Source of the DNA: Roseomonas acroporae
Lineage (GTDB): Bacteria; Pseudomonadota; Alphaproteobacteria; Acetobacterales; Acetobacteraceae
DNA length: 34,427 bases
Direction: 5' to 3'
Assembly (NCBI RefSeq): GCF_023223525.1
Contig: NZ_JALPRX010000070.1
Span: 1 to 34,427, forward strand
Part shown: in pieces, positions 7,761 to 17,265 of the stretch
How positions within the stretch are numbered: position 1 is the first letter of the stretch
How the letters are laid out: every line of letters begins with the position of its first letter
Program-made: the position numbers and the translations under genes
The notes under the pieces: model-generated
What the model saw: only the letters and a program-made list of their open reading frames with translations
The model's database searches: none
What the model was told of the DNA's origin: nothing

Positions 7761-8654
7761 TCAGCCGCCCAGCGCCACCGCCGCCGTCGATCCCGGCGTC
7801 TGCAGGCCGAGGTCGAAGCCGAGCCCGTCCAGCCCCGCCGCCAACCCCTCCGGCAGTCCGGGCGTGTAGAAGGGCGCGTCCCGGCGGACCAGTTCCGCGA
7901 TCATTTCCGCCTCCTCGGCCGGGAACAGCTTCCGCCCGATCGCCGTGGCCCGCGCCGGGTCCTCGCGCAGCAGCGCCTGCGCCGCCGTGGTGGCGCGAAC
8001 GATCGCCGCCGCCGCCTCGGGCCGCGCGCGCGCGAATTCGTCGGTGACGGCCATGACCGGCATGGTGGAGAGGAACCAGGGCGCCGCCACCGCGTCGCGC
8101 CGCGCGTCCAGCACCAGCGTGCCGATGCCACGCCGCAGCGCGATCTCGGTGCCCATGCCGTTGGCCCAGAAGCCGTCGATCGTCCCCGCTTCCAGGGCGC
8201 GGGCGGCGGCGACGCCGAAATTGGTGCGCTCCGTGCCGGGGATCGGCACGATGCCGATGTCGTTCGCCTCGGGGTCGAGGCCGAGGCCGCGCAGCAGGTG
8301 CCGCAGCGCCAGCCCGACGAAGGGCGCCGCGCCGATGCGCCGGCCGCGCAGCGCCGCGAGGTCGCCGCGCGCGATGCCGAGCGCCGCGCGCATCACCAGG
8401 AACCAGTACATGCCCCGGCTCTGCGCGCAGAGCAGCCGCACGCCGCGCCAGTCCGGGAAGGCGGCGAGCGCCGAGTGCGCCGAGCCGCCGACGATGTCGA
8501 GCTCCCCGCCGCGCAGCATGGCGTAGGAGCGTTCCACCGGCGCGACCATCTCCAGCGAGACGTCGAGCCCCTCGCGGGCGAGGCAGCCCAGCTCCACCGC
8601 CGCGATGGCGGGGAAGTAGGAGGGCGAGATCAGGTCGGGAATGGCGAGCTTCAT
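7761..8654 (-). CDS. NMT1/THI5-like substrate-binding protein without a signal peptide
   Basis: A 297-residue periplasmic-binding-protein fold of the NMT1/SsuA type. The N-terminus is MKLAIPDLISPSYFPAIAAVELG, followed by ERSYAMLRGGELDIVGGSAHSAL and EAGTIDGFWANGMGTEIALRRG. The protein begins directly with the first beta strand of the fold. The start ATG at 8654 is backed by GGAGG about 10 bases upstream, so the missing export signal appears real rather than a wrong start. It is the last gene of the ABC operon (48 bp after the Rieske gene). It may be a cytoplasmic ligand sensor or an enzyme derived from a binding protein, as fungal THI5 is. I see no CCCFC motif of the fungal THI5 enzyme. Confidence 0.75.
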   Translation of the reverse strand: MKLAIPDLISPSYFPAIAAVELGCLAREGLDVSLEMVAPVERSYAMLRGGELDIVGGSAHSALAAFPDWRGVRLLCAQSRGMYWFLVMRAALGIARGDLAALRGRRIGAAPFVGLALRHLLRGLGLDPEANDIGIVPIPGTERTNFGVAAARALEAGTIDGFWANGMGTEIALRRGIGTLVLDARRDAVAAPWFLSTMPVMAVTDEFARARPEAAAAIVRATTAAQALLREDPARATAIGRKLFPAEEAEMIAELVRRDAPFYTPGLPEGLAAGLDGLGFDLGLQTPGSTAAVALGG

Positions 8655-8702
8655 GCCGCGTTGCCTCCGCTGGCGCGTCCCTGCCCGGATGGGACGCGGT
8701 TC

Positions 8703-9035
8703 TCAGTCATCCGTCACCACCCGCCCGTGCTCGACGCGGATGGCGACGGGGACGAGGTGCCGGCCCTCGCAGGGGCCGGCGACGCACAGCCCGTCGGCGA
8801 GGCGGAAGCGCGCATCGTGCTCGGTGCAGCGCAGGTGCCGCCCGCCGGGGCCGAGCAGCCGCGCCGCGTCGCGGTCGAGCGGGATGCCGCGATGCGGGCA
8901 GCGGTTGCGGTACGCGACCACGCCGCCGCCTTCGAGACGCAGCACGATGGTGCCGCCGTGCGGCCGCGCCGCGTCGGGACCGGCGAGGACCGGCACGCCG
9001 GGCTGCAGCGCGTCCACGTCGCAGAGCACCGCCAC
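8703..9035 (-). CDS. Small Rieske [2Fe-2S] ferredoxin-like protein
   Basis: A 110-residue stand-alone Rieske domain. The cluster ligands are visible as CPHRGIPL (Cys, His) and CTEHDARF (Cys, His), the CxH...CxxH arrangement of bacterial Rieske ferredoxins and of Rieske domains in ring-hydroxylating oxygenases and NirD. No oxygenase alpha subunit or reductase is encoded nearby, so its electron partner is unknown. The start is a GTG at 9035, three bases after the stop of the permease gene, which implies translational coupling. A redox protein inside an ABC-transporter operon suggests that the imported compound is oxidised or reduced in the cell. Confidence 0.85.
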   Translation of the reverse strand: MAVLCDVDALQPGVPVLAGPDAARPHGGTIVLRLEGGGVVAYRNRCPHRGIPLDRDAARLLGPGGRHLRCTEHDARFRLADGLCVAGPCEGRHLVPVAIRVEHGRVVTDD

Positions 9036-9038
9036 CGC

Positions 9039-9896
9039 TCAGAACTGCGAGGAGCTGATCGGCGCGCCGAACCAGCGCAGCACCAGCCACTCCGCCACCG
9101 CCACCACGCCGTAGAGCAGCAGGCCGAGCCCGCAGAGCAGCGTGACGGCGGCGAAGACCAGCGCCGTCTCGGCGGCGGCCGAGGCGAACATGACGATGTA
9201 GCCGAGCCCCTGCTGCGCGGTGACGAACTCGCCCACCACCTGGCCGATCATGGCGACCGTGGCGCAGATCTTCAGCCCGGCGAAGATGTGCGGCACGGCG
9301 TAGGGGAAGCGCACGCTGTGGAAGGTCTGCCAGCCGGTCGCGGTGAGGGAGCGGCAGAGCAGCAGCGCGTTGCGCTCGGCGCTCATCAGCCCGGCGGCGG
9401 TGGAGACGGCGACGGGGAAGAAGGCGATGAACAGCACGAAGGCGAGGCGCGAGGAGGGCCCCACCCCGAGCCAGACGATGAACAGCGGCGCCAGCGCGAT
9501 CTTCGGGATGAGCTGGAAGAACACCACCAGCGGCTGGATGGTCTGGCGGATTCGGGTGGAGGCGGTGAGCAGCGTGCCGAGCGCGATGCCGCCGCCGGCC
9601 GCGAGCAGGAAGCCCGCCGTCACCTCGCGCAGCGTCACCAGCGTGTGCTCCAGCAGGATCGGCCAGGAATTGGCGAGCACGGACCAGACCGCGCTCGGCG
9701 GCACCAGCACCATGGCGGAGACGCCGCTGGCCCGCGCGCCCCATTCCCACGCGGCCAGCGCCAGCGCGGCGGTGAGCACGGGCAGCAGCACGCGCCGCGC
9801 CGCGCGCCACAGCGCCTGCCGCCGCTCGCGCATCGCGGCGTTGGCGGCGATGGCGGTGCCGGGGGTGGTACCGGTGGCGAGCGAGGCGCCGGACAT
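9039..9896 (-). CDS. ABC transporter permease (NitT/TauT family), second copy
   Basis: A 285-residue inner-membrane permease of the BPD_transp_1 type with about six transmembrane segments. The cytoplasmic EAA-like loop is CRSLTATGWQTFHSVRFPYAVPHIFAGLK, followed by IGQVVGEFVTAQQGLGY, which is characteristic of SsuC/TauC/ThiX-type permeases. It is clearly paralogous to the permease at 10890-11702 (the shared FQLIPKIALAPLF block and EAA loop are close to identical). The ATG at 9896 was chosen over upstream frames because a G-rich site (GGGGGCGC) precedes it and the sequence upstream is low complexity. About 160 bp separate it from the hydrolase gene, and that stretch shows no further gene. Confidence 0.88.
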   Translation of the reverse strand: MSGASLATGTTPGTAIAANAAMRERRQALWRAARRVLLPVLTAALALAAWEWGARASGVSAMVLVPPSAVWSVLANSWPILLEHTLVTLREVTAGFLLAAGGGIALGTLLTASTRIRQTIQPLVVFFQLIPKIALAPLFIVWLGVGPSSRLAFVLFIAFFPVAVSTAAGLMSAERNALLLCRSLTATGWQTFHSVRFPYAVPHIFAGLKICATVAMIGQVVGEFVTAQQGLGYIVMFASAAAETALVFAAVTLLCGLGLLLYGVVAVAEWLVLRWFGAPISSSQF

Positions 9897-10056
9897 GCTC
9901 AGCGCCCCCGACCGGCCCGGACGGGATCGCCACGAAACGGGCGGCAGCGCGGGCGGGTGCATGGATGCGGCATCGGGCGGGCTCCTGGCGCAGGCCCGGA
10001 CGGGGCGCACGCGCCGCGCGGTCCGGGAAACGCGGAAGTCTCGGGCGGGCGCGGCA

Positions 10057-10890
10057 TCAGGCGGGGTGGTGCCGCGCCAGGAAGCCGTCGAGCAGCGCGG
10101 CGAAGGCCGCCGGCTGCTCCACCGGCAGGATGTGGCCGGCCTCCGGGATCAGGCGCAGCGCGGCGCCGGGGATCAGCGCCGCGATCTCCTCGGAATTCGC
10201 GGGCGGCGTCAGCGTGTCGGCCGCGCCGGCCACGACGAGGGTCGGGACGGCGAGGCCCGGCAGCCGGTCGCGCAGGTCGAACCCGTAGGCGGCGCGCACC
10301 GCCTCGTTCAGCGGCGCCATCGGCATGGCGGTGCGCCAGGCGAGGAAGCGGCGCAGCGCCTCGGGATTCGCCGCGCGCCAGCCCTCGGAGAAGATGCTCC
10401 GCGCCGCCACCTCGGCCGCCGCCGCCGGGCCTTCCCGCTCGGCCGCCGCGATCCGCGCCTCCATGTTCTCCCGCGCCGCCGGGTGCGAGCGGCAGGCGGT
10501 GGAGGCGAGCACGAGGGAGGCGACGAGGTCGGGCCGCGCCAGCGCCAGGGCCTGCGCCACCATGCCGCCCTGCGACAGCCCGACCAGGCAGGCGCCGCGC
10601 ACGCCGAGCGCATCGAGCAGCGCCGCCCAGTCCTCGGCGAATTGCGCGATGCCGTACGGCCCCGGCGGCGCGTCGCTGCCGCCATGACCGCGCGTGTCGG
10701 CGGCGACGACGCGGTGGCGCGGGGCGAGACGCGCCAGCGTCGGGTTCCACAGCGTGTGGTCCCAGCCGAGCCCGTGCAGGAACACCACCGGCTGCCCCTT
10801 CCCGCCCTCGGCCACCAGCATGGCGAGGCGGGGCGTGGCCACGCGGCGCGGCGGCGGCAGGCCGGCGGCGGGCGGGAACCAGCCCGCCAT
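10057..10890 (-). CDS. Alpha/beta hydrolase, enol-lactonase (PcaD)-like
   Basis: A 277-residue alpha/beta-hydrolase. VVFLHGLGWDHTLW holds the HG oxyanion motif, VAADTRGHGGSDAP follows, and the nucleophile elbow is GLSQGG. The acid lies in VVAGAADTLTPP and the catalytic His in PEAGHILPVEQP. Overall it looks like 3-oxoadipate enol-lactonase and related carboxylesterases. The start codon overlaps the stop of the upstream permease gene (TGATG, one shared base), so it is translated as part of the transporter operon. The natural inference is that the imported compound is an ester, lactone or amide cleaved here. The exact substrate is unknown. Confidence 0.85.
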   Translation of the reverse strand: MAGWFPPAAGLPPPRRVATPRLAMLVAEGGKGQPVVFLHGLGWDHTLWNPTLARLAPRHRVVAADTRGHGGSDAPPGPYGIAQFAEDWAALLDALGVRGACLVGLSQGGMVAQALALARPDLVASLVLASTACRSHPAARENMEARIAAAEREGPAAAAEVAARSIFSEGWRAANPEALRRFLAWRTAMPMAPLNEAVRAAYGFDLRDRLPGLAVPTLVVAGAADTLTPPANSEEIAALIPGAALRLIPEAGHILPVEQPAAFAALLDGFLARHHPA

Positions 10891-11702
10891 CAGCCGCCCC
10901 GCCACCAGCGGCGGGCCGCCTGCTCGCCCAGCGCGATCAGCCCGTACAGGGCGAGGCCGAGCAGGCAGAGCATGCCGATCGCGGCCAGGATGCCCGGCGT
11001 GTCGGCGCGCGAGCTGGCGAACAGGATGTAGTAGCCGAGCCCGGCGCGCGCCGAGATGAACTCGCCCACCACCACGCCGATGAAGGCCATGGTGGCCGCC
11101 ACCTTCAGGCCGCTGAACAGGAAGGGCAGCGAATAGGGCACGCGCACAGCGAGGAAGGTCTGCCAGCCCCGCGCGTTCAGCGAGCGGCAGAGCCGCAGCG
11201 CGTTGCCGTCGGCGCTGGCCAGGCCCGCCAGCGTCGCGATGGCCACGGGGAAGAAGCTGACGAACACGGCGAAGGTCAGCCGCGAGGCGGAGCCGATGCC
11301 GAGCCAGAGCACGAAGAGCGGCGCCAGCGCGATCTTCGGGATGAGCTGGAACAGCACGAGGTTGGGATAGAGCGCCTCGCGCAGCCGCTCGGAGGCGGAG
11401 AGCGCCGCGGCCACGGCGACGCCGAGCAGGGAGGCGATCAGGAAGGAGAGCACCGCCTCCAGCCCGGTGTAGCGGGCATTGTCCAGCAGCTCGGGCCACA
11501 CCTCGGCGGCGCGCCGCAGCACGGCGAGCGGCGAGGGCAGCAGCACGGTGGGGATGCCGGACAGGTCCGCCGCCGCCTGCCAGAGGGCGAGCAGCACCAG
11601 GGTGAAGCCGACCGGCAGCCCGATCGCCCAGCCCCATTCGCCGACGCGCCAGCCGCGCCGCGCCGGCGCGGCGACCGGCAGGGCGAGCGCCGTTTCGCTC
11701 AT
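10890..11702 (-). CDS. ABC transporter permease (NitT/TauT family), first copy
   Basis: A 270-residue permease with about six membrane spans. The EAA loop is CRSLNARGWQTFLAVRVPYSLPFLFSGLK, followed by FIGVVVGEFISARAGLGYYI. The start ATG at 11702 (MSETALALPV) gives a normal-length protein. Upstream codons would run into a 15-bp repeat and are rejected. It lies 94 bp after the ATPase stop, with that repeat in the gap, and its stop overlaps the hydrolase start. With the second permease it could form a heterodimeric channel driven by the single ATPase, or the two could serve different binding proteins. Confidence 0.88.
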   Translation of the reverse strand: MSETALALPVAAPARRGWRVGEWGWAIGLPVGFTLVLLALWQAAADLSGIPTVLLPSPLAVLRRAAEVWPELLDNARYTGLEAVLSFLIASLLGVAVAAALSASERLREALYPNLVLFQLIPKIALAPLFVLWLGIGSASRLTFAVFVSFFPVAIATLAGLASADGNALRLCRSLNARGWQTFLAVRVPYSLPFLFSGLKVAATMAFIGVVVGEFISARAGLGYYILFASSRADTPGILAAIGMLCLLGLALYGLIALGEQAARRWWRGG

Positions 11703-11750
11703 CGGGCCACCCGCCGCGCGCCGGGCCGCCCTTTCCGGCGCCCAGACCGG

Positions 11751-11795
11751 CAAGCCAGGGGCCGGTAAGCCAGGGGCCGGCAAGCCAGGGGCCGG
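11751..11795. repeat. 15-bp tandem repeat between ATPase and permease genes
   Basis: CAAGCCAGGGGCCGG occurs three times in a row (11751, 11766, 11781), the middle copy with one change. It sits inside the operon, between the ATPase stop (11797) and the permease start (11702). The CCGGCAAGCC core also appears singly around 17070-17095, upstream of serC. Confidence 0.9.
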
Positions 11796-11796
11796 C

Positions 11797-12689
<893 letters not shown>

Positions 12690-12693
<4 letters not shown>

Positions 12694-13793
12694 CGCAGGT
12701 AGCGGCCGAACTCCGCCGCTCCGTCCCGCGCCTGCTTCAGCTCGGCCTCGCTCATGGAGACGCCGCCGAGGTGCTCGTTGGTCATGATGTCGGCCAGGCG
12801 CGGACGCTGGTCGCCGGCCGCGCCGAGGGCCGCCATGGTCATGTCGATCATGCCGTCGAAGGGCTGGGGCGGGGTGTAGCCGAGCGGCTGGTCCTGCACC
12901 TCGGCCGGCGGGATGGCGGAGTAGCGGAAGATGCCGAGGCCGACCCGGATCGTCTCCTGCGCGCCCGCGGTCAGCGCCATCTCGGGCACGGCGCGCATGA
13001 ACAGGCGGATCGATTCCGCCGGGTCGAGCAGCGCGAACTTCATCCCCTGCATCAGCCCGCGCGCCACCGCGTCGCAGAGCGCCGCGTCGGTGCGCAGCCG
13101 CTCGCGCTGCGTCATCAGGTAGTTGCCGTAGAAGCGCATGCCGAAGGCGCTGTAGAGCATGAAGCGCGTCTGCACGCCCTGGGCGGCGAGGCTCGGCGCA
13201 ATCGAGCCGGCGAAGCCGCAGATCGCGTCCACGGTGCGGTCGGCCAGGATGCGCTGGCGCACCTGCGGATCCACCGTGACCAGCCTGACCTTCGAGAGAT
13301 CGAAGCCGGCGCGCTGGGCGAAGGCCGGCAGGAACGGGTACTCGCCCGAGGTGGTGGTGCCGCCGAGCTGCTTGCCTTCCAGTTGCCTCGGCTCGGCGAT
13401 CGGGCTGCCCGCGAGCACGCCGATGCCCATCTGCGCGTCGTAGCCGCTGCACGCCAGCCCGACCAGCGGCAGGTTCTTGGCCGCCTGCTGGATCAGCGAG
13501 GAGGAGGCGGCGATGCCGAAGTCGAACTGCCCGGCCCCGGTCGCCTGTGCCGCCGCCACCGAGCCGTAGCCGCGGCTGATCTGCACGTCGAGACCCTGGT
13601 CGGACCAGTAGCCCTTCATCCTCGCCACGAAGGCGAACAGGTTCGAGCCTTCCGCCACCCAGGGCAGGGTCAGCGTGACGCGGCGCAGGGACTGGGTGTT
13701 GGCCGGGCGCGCGAGCAGCGCGGGCGTGGCCAGGGCGCCGGCGGTCACGAGGCCGCCCAGGACGGCGCGGCGTGTGGGGCGATGGCTGGTCAT
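12690..13793 (-). CDS. Tat-exported NMT1/ThiY-like ABC substrate-binding protein
   Basis: A 367-residue periplasmic binding protein and the first gene of the operon. The N-terminus MTSHRPTRRAVLGGLVTAGALATPALLA has a twin-arginine motif (TRRAVLG) and a hydrophobic stretch, so it probably leaves the cell folded by the Tat route. The mature part opens with VTLTLPWVAEGSNLFAFVARMKGYWSDQGLDV, the standard NMT1 beginning, then YGSVAAAQATGAGQFDFGIA. This family carries pyrimidine precursors, sulfonates, nitrate and other small organics, and the ligand cannot be assigned from sequence alone. The ATG at 13793 has GGGAG seven bases upstream. Upstream of it, 13794-14184, lies the presumed operon promoter. 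Confidence 0.88.
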
Positions 13794-14184
13794 GGATGCT
13801 CCCGAAGCGCTCCGGGTCCTGCCGTGGCGCCGGGACCGGACAATGCCCGCGACGCGGGCCCCTGCCGGCGCGGGCTGCGCAGGTGCGGATCTGCGGGGCT
13901 GGGCAGCAAGATCCGTGCCGGGTGCCGACGCGGCGCGCCGCCCCGGGTGAGGCCGGCCGGCCATGCGGCGGGCTGCGCAGGAATGTGGCATCCGCCACAC
14001 GATGCGGCGGACCGCCGGCGCGGCGGCGCGGATTTCCCCCGGGGGGGTCGCCATGCCGGCCTCCAGGCCGAGGAAAGGGCCCGGCGGCCGGGAATCCCGA
14101 CCCGGAGCACGTGAAGGCGGGAGGGTCCCGCCCTTGCGCGGGAGCGGGGAGGGGGGCGGCGAGGCCGGGGCCGCCCCGGCCCGT
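13794..14184. promoter_or_regulatory. 391-bp gap: ABC operon leader and serA 3' end
   Basis: No gene is evident. Hairpins are TGTGGC-ATCC-GCCACA at about 13984-13999 (possible operator), a 7-bp stem at 14116-14132 (GGCGGGA / TCCCGCC), and an 8-bp stem at 14163-14181 (GGCCGGGG / CCCCGGCC). The last lies just after the serA stop and is a likely terminator. I looked for a thiamine-pyrophosphate riboswitch because of the ThiY-like protein and found no match to its conserved core. Confidence 0.45.
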
Positions 14185-15810
14185 TCAGAAGGCCAGCGCC
14201 GTCGCCTGCCGCACCAGCGGCAGGTCGCGGATGCCGGCCAGCACCTTGTCCGGCACCGGCCCGTCCACCGCGACGAGGCAGACCGCGTCGCCGCCCGGGG
14301 CGGCACGGCCGAGGTGGAAGGTGGCGATGTTGATCCCCGCCTCCGACAGCGCCGTGCCGAAGCGGCCGATGAAGCCCGGCCGGTCCTGATTGGTGACGTA
14401 GAGCATGTGCGGCGCGAAGTCGGCCTCCACCGCGATGCCCTTGAGCGAGACGAGGCGCGGCCGGTCGCCGGCGGAGAGCGTGCCCTCCACCGTGCGCTCG
14501 AAGCGGTCGCAGGCGATCGCGACGCGCAGCAGCGTCTGGTACTCGCCGGAGCGCTCGCGCGTGGTCTCCACCACCTCGATGTCGCGCTCGCGCGCCACCA
14601 CCGGGGCGTTGACCATGTTGACGCTGTCGAGCACCGCCCCCAGCACCCCGGCCACGGCGGCGGCGGTGAGGGGGCGGCGGTTCAGCTCGGCGGCGTGGCC
14701 CTCGTACTCGACGCGGATGGCGCGGATCGCCCCCGCCGCCTGGCCTTCCGGCGAGGCGGCGAGCTGCCCGGCCAGCGCGCCGAGGCGCTGCGCCAGCGCC
14801 ATGTAGGGGCGCAGCCGCGGCGCCTCCTCGGCGCTGACGCTGGGGGTGTTGACGGCGTTGCTCACCGCGCCGGTCAGCAGGAAATCCGCCATCTGCCCGG
14901 CCACCTGCAGCGCCACCTTCTCCTGCGCCTCGGCCGTGGCGGCGCCGAGATGCGGCGTGCAGACCACGTTCTCCAGCGCGAAGAGCGGGCTTTCCGTCGC
15001 GGGCTCGGTCTCGAACACGTCGAGCGCCGCGCCGGCGAGGTGGCCGGAGACGAGCGCCTCGTGCAGCGCCGCCTCGTCCACCAGCCCGCCGCGGGCGCAG
15101 TTGATGAGGCGCGCGCCGGGCTTCATGCGCGCGATCGCCTCGCGCGAGATGACGTTGCGCGTCTGCTCGGTCAGCGGCACGTGCAGGGTGACGAAGTCGG
15201 CGCGCGCCAGCAGCGCGTCCAGTTCCAGCTTCTCGACGCCCAGCTCCAGCGCCCGCTTCTCGGAGAGGTAGGGGTCGTAGGCGACGACGCGCATGTGCAG
15301 CCCCTGCGCGCGCTCGGCGACGATCGCGCCGATGTTGCCGCAGCCGATCACGCCGAGCGTCTTGCCCGTCACCTCGACGCCGAGGAAGCGGTTCTTCTCC
15401 CACTTCCCCGCCTTCGTCGAGGCCGAGGCCTCCGGGATCTGCCGGGCGAGCGCGAAGAGCATGGCGATGGCGTGCTCGGCCGTGGTGATGGCGTTGCCGT
15501 GCGGCGTGTTCATCACGACGACGCCGCGCGCCGTGGCGGCGGGCACGTCCACGTTGTCGACGCCGATGCCGGCGCGGCCGACCACGCGCAGCCGGTCGGC
15601 GGCGGCCAGCAGCTCGCGCGTCACCTTGGTGGCGCTGCGGATGGCGAGGCCGTCATAGGTGCCGATGATCTCGCGCAGCGCCGAGGGCGCGAGGCCGGGG
15701 CGCAGATCCGCCTCGATGCCGCGGGCGCGGAAGATCTCCACCGCGGCGGGCGAGAGCTTGTCGGCGACGAGGACGCGCGGCTTCCCCTGCCGCTCGAAGG
15801 TGCCGTCCAT
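14185..15810 (-). CDS. serA: D-3-phosphoglycerate dehydrogenase
   Basis: SerA oxidises 3-phosphoglycerate to phosphohydroxypyruvate with NAD+, the first step of serine synthesis. RSATKVTRELL and GRAGIGVDNVDV belong to the substrate domain. LGVIGCGNIGAIVAERA is the NAD-binding GxGxxG loop. NCARGGLVDEAAL (Arg), the Glu in ALDVFETEP and the His in CTPHLGAAT supply the catalytic Arg-Glu-His set. An intervening ASB domain (about 330-450) and a C-terminal ACT domain starting near MLYVTNQDRPGFIGRFGTALSE show that this is the long form. Of two adjacent candidates, the ATG at 15810 was chosen over the GTG at 15813 because it shares a base with the serC stop (TGATG). Confidence 0.97.
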   Translation of the reverse strand: MDGTFERQGKPRVLVADKLSPAAVEIFRARGIEADLRPGLAPSALREIIGTYDGLAIRSATKVTRELLAAADRLRVVGRAGIGVDNVDVPAATARGVVVMNTPHGNAITTAEHAIAMLFALARQIPEASASTKAGKWEKNRFLGVEVTGKTLGVIGCGNIGAIVAERAQGLHMRVVAYDPYLSEKRALELGVEKLELDALLARADFVTLHVPLTEQTRNVISREAIARMKPGARLINCARGGLVDEAALHEALVSGHLAGAALDVFETEPATESPLFALENVVCTPHLGAATAEAQEKVALQVAGQMADFLLTGAVSNAVNTPSVSAEEAPRLRPYMALAQRLGALAGQLAASPEGQAAGAIRAIRVEYEGHAAELNRRPLTAAAVAGVLGAVLDSVNMVNAPVVARERDIEVVETTRERSGEYQTLLRVAIACDRFERTVEGTLSAGDRPRLVSLKGIAVEADFAPHMLYVTNQDRPGFIGRFGTALSEAGINIATFHLGRAAPGGDAVCLVAVDGPVPDKVLAGIRDLPLVRQATALAF

Positions 15811-16991
15811 CACTCGGCCGCCTTCGCCGCGTATTCGGCCGCGACCTGGGCGTAGGCCCAGTCGATCCAGGGCAGCAGCGCCTCGATGTCCGCCGTCTCG
15901 ATGGTGGCGCCGCCCCAGATGCGCAGGCCGGGCGGGGCGTCGCGGTAGCTGGCGGCGTCGAGCGCGACACCCTCCTTCTCCAGCAGCGTGGCGACGCGCT
16001 TGGCGGCGGCCGCCTTCGCGTCCTTGTCCAGCGCCGTGAACCAGGGGGCCGTGAAGGTGAGGCAGATCGAGGTGCAGGAGCGGGTGCGCGGCGCCTCGGC
16101 CAGGAAGGCGGCCCAGGGCGTGCGCTCCACCCAGGCGGCGACGGCGGCGAGGTTGGCCTCGGAACGGCCGATCAGCCCCTTGAGGCCGCCCACGGATTCC
16201 GCCCAGCGCAGCCCGTCCAGCGCGTCCTCGACGCAGAGCATGGAGGGGGTGTTGATCGTCTCGCCGCGGAACAGCCCCTCGTTGATCTTCCCCGCCTTGG
16301 TCATGCGGAAGATCTTGGGCATCGGCCAGGACGGGGTGTGGGATTCCAGCCGCTCGACCGCGCGCGGCGAGAGGGCGAGCATGCCGTGCGCCGCCTCGCC
16401 GCCCAGCACCTTCTGCCAGGACCAGGTGACGACATCGAGCTTCGCCCAGGGCAGGTCCATGGCGAAGGCGGCGGAGGTGGCGTCGCAGACCACCAGCCCC
16501 TCGCGGTCATCGGCGATGAAATCGCCGTCCGGCATCCGCACGCCCGAGGTGGTGCCGTTCCAGGCGAGCACGAGGTCGCGCTTCGGATCCACCTGCGCGA
16601 GGTCCGGCAGGCGGCCATAGGGCGCCTCCAGCACGCGGGCATCCTTCAGCGCGAGCTGCTTCACCACGTCGGTCGCCCAGTCCTTGGAGAAGCTCTCGAA
16701 GGCCAGGATGTCCACGCCGCGCGGCCCGAGCAGGGACCAGAGCGCCATCTCCACCGCGCCGGTGTCGGAGGCGGGGACGATGGCCAGCCGCCAGCCCTCG
16801 GGCATGCCGAGGATCGCCTTGGAGCGGTCGATCACCTCGGCCAGCCGCGCCTTCGGGGCGGCGGCGCGGTGCGAGCGGCCGGTGAAGGCGCCCGCGAGGG
16901 CCTGGAGCGACCAGCCGGGGCGCTTGGCGCAGGGGCCGGAGGAGAATTGCGGGTTGGACGGGCGGGTGGCCGGCTTGCCGGTGCTGCTCAT
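15810..16991 (-). CDS. serC: Phosphoserine aminotransferase
   Basis: SerC converts phosphohydroxypyruvate and glutamate to phosphoserine, the step after Ser[16 protein letters not shown] is the family start, [14 protein letters not shown] binds the cofactor phosphate, and VCDATSAAF holds the PLP-contacting Asp. [15 protein letters not shown] contains the Schiff-base lysine. The protein has 393 residues, typical of the alphaproteobacterial and archaeal-like subgroup. The ATG at 16991 is preceded by AAGGGAG at suitable distance. It is co-transcribed with serA, with overlapping stop and start. A small hairpin lies in its leader. Confidence 0.96.
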   Translation of the reverse strand: MSSTGKPATRPSNPQFSSGPCAKRPGWSLQALAGAFTGRSHRAAAPKARLAEVIDRSKAILGMPEGWRLAIVPASDTGAVEMALWSLLGPRGVDILAFESFSKDWATDVVKQLALKDARVLEAPYGRLPDLAQVDPKRDLVLAWNGTTSGVRMPDGDFIADDREGLVVCDATSAAFAMDLPWAKLDVVTWSWQKVLGGEAAHGMLALSPRAVERLESHTPSWPMPKIFRMTKAGKINEGLFRGETINTPSMLCVEDALDGLRWAESVGGLKGLIGRSEANLAAVAAWVERTPWAAFLAEAPRTRSCTSICLTFTAPWFTALDKDAKAAAAKRVATLLEKEGVALDAASYRDAPPGLRIWGGATIETADIEALLPWIDWAYAQVAAEYAAKAAE

Positions 16992-17019
16992 TGCTTGTGC
17001 TCCCTTCCAGAAGCAGATG

Positions 17020-17037
17020 CGCCCCGTTGGGGGGGCG
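17020..17037 (-). promoter_or_regulatory. Hairpin in the serC leader
   Basis: CGCCCC and GGGGCG form a 6-bp stem with a 6-base loop, about 30 bp upstream of the serC start and just before its ribosome-binding site. Rfam describes a serC leader motif in Alphaproteobacteria. I cannot confirm that this hairpin belongs to it, since only the position and a GC-rich stem agree. Confidence 0.3.
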
Positions 17038-17193
17038 TGGCCCGGGACGGAGCCTAGGCGGGGCCCCGGCAGCCGGCAAGCCGGGCACCGGCAAGCCCAT
17101 GGATTGGGCACCGGCCGCCTGCCGCGCGGGCAGGAGGCGGCGCGCGCGGCCCCGGATTGCCTTTCCAGCCAGCAGCGAGACTGTGGCATCAGG

Positions 17194-17244
17194 CTTGCAT
17201 ACAAGATTTGGCGATCAGATCCGCCCATCAGTCTCGCATGCAAG
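17194..17244 (+). promoter_or_regulatory. Two candidate GntR/FCD operators
   Basis: CTTGCATACAAG (17194-17205) and CTCGCATGCAAG (17233-17244) match at 10 of 12 positions and are near-palindromic, with centres 39 bp apart. They lie 22-72 bp upstream of the GTG start of the regulator gene. This is the place and size expected for autoregulation by an FCD-type GntR protein, which often binds TTGnnnnCAA-like dyads. The region is also noticeably more AT-rich than its surroundings. Confidence 0.6.
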
Positions 17245-17265
17245 CGTGAAAGGCAGGCCGGCCCC

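Noticed and set aside
7602-11768. A 1,388-codon plus-strand open frame antisense to the ABC operon
   Set aside because: Its translation is low-complexity Arg/Ala/Gly-rich and matches no family, while the minus strand encodes seven clear protein families over the same DNA. It is a by-product of high GC content.
13794-14184. Thiamine-pyrophosphate riboswitch before the ThiY-like gene
   Set aside because: I could not find the conserved CTGAGA and the ACCTGA-type core on the minus strand. Only generic GC-rich hairpins are present.
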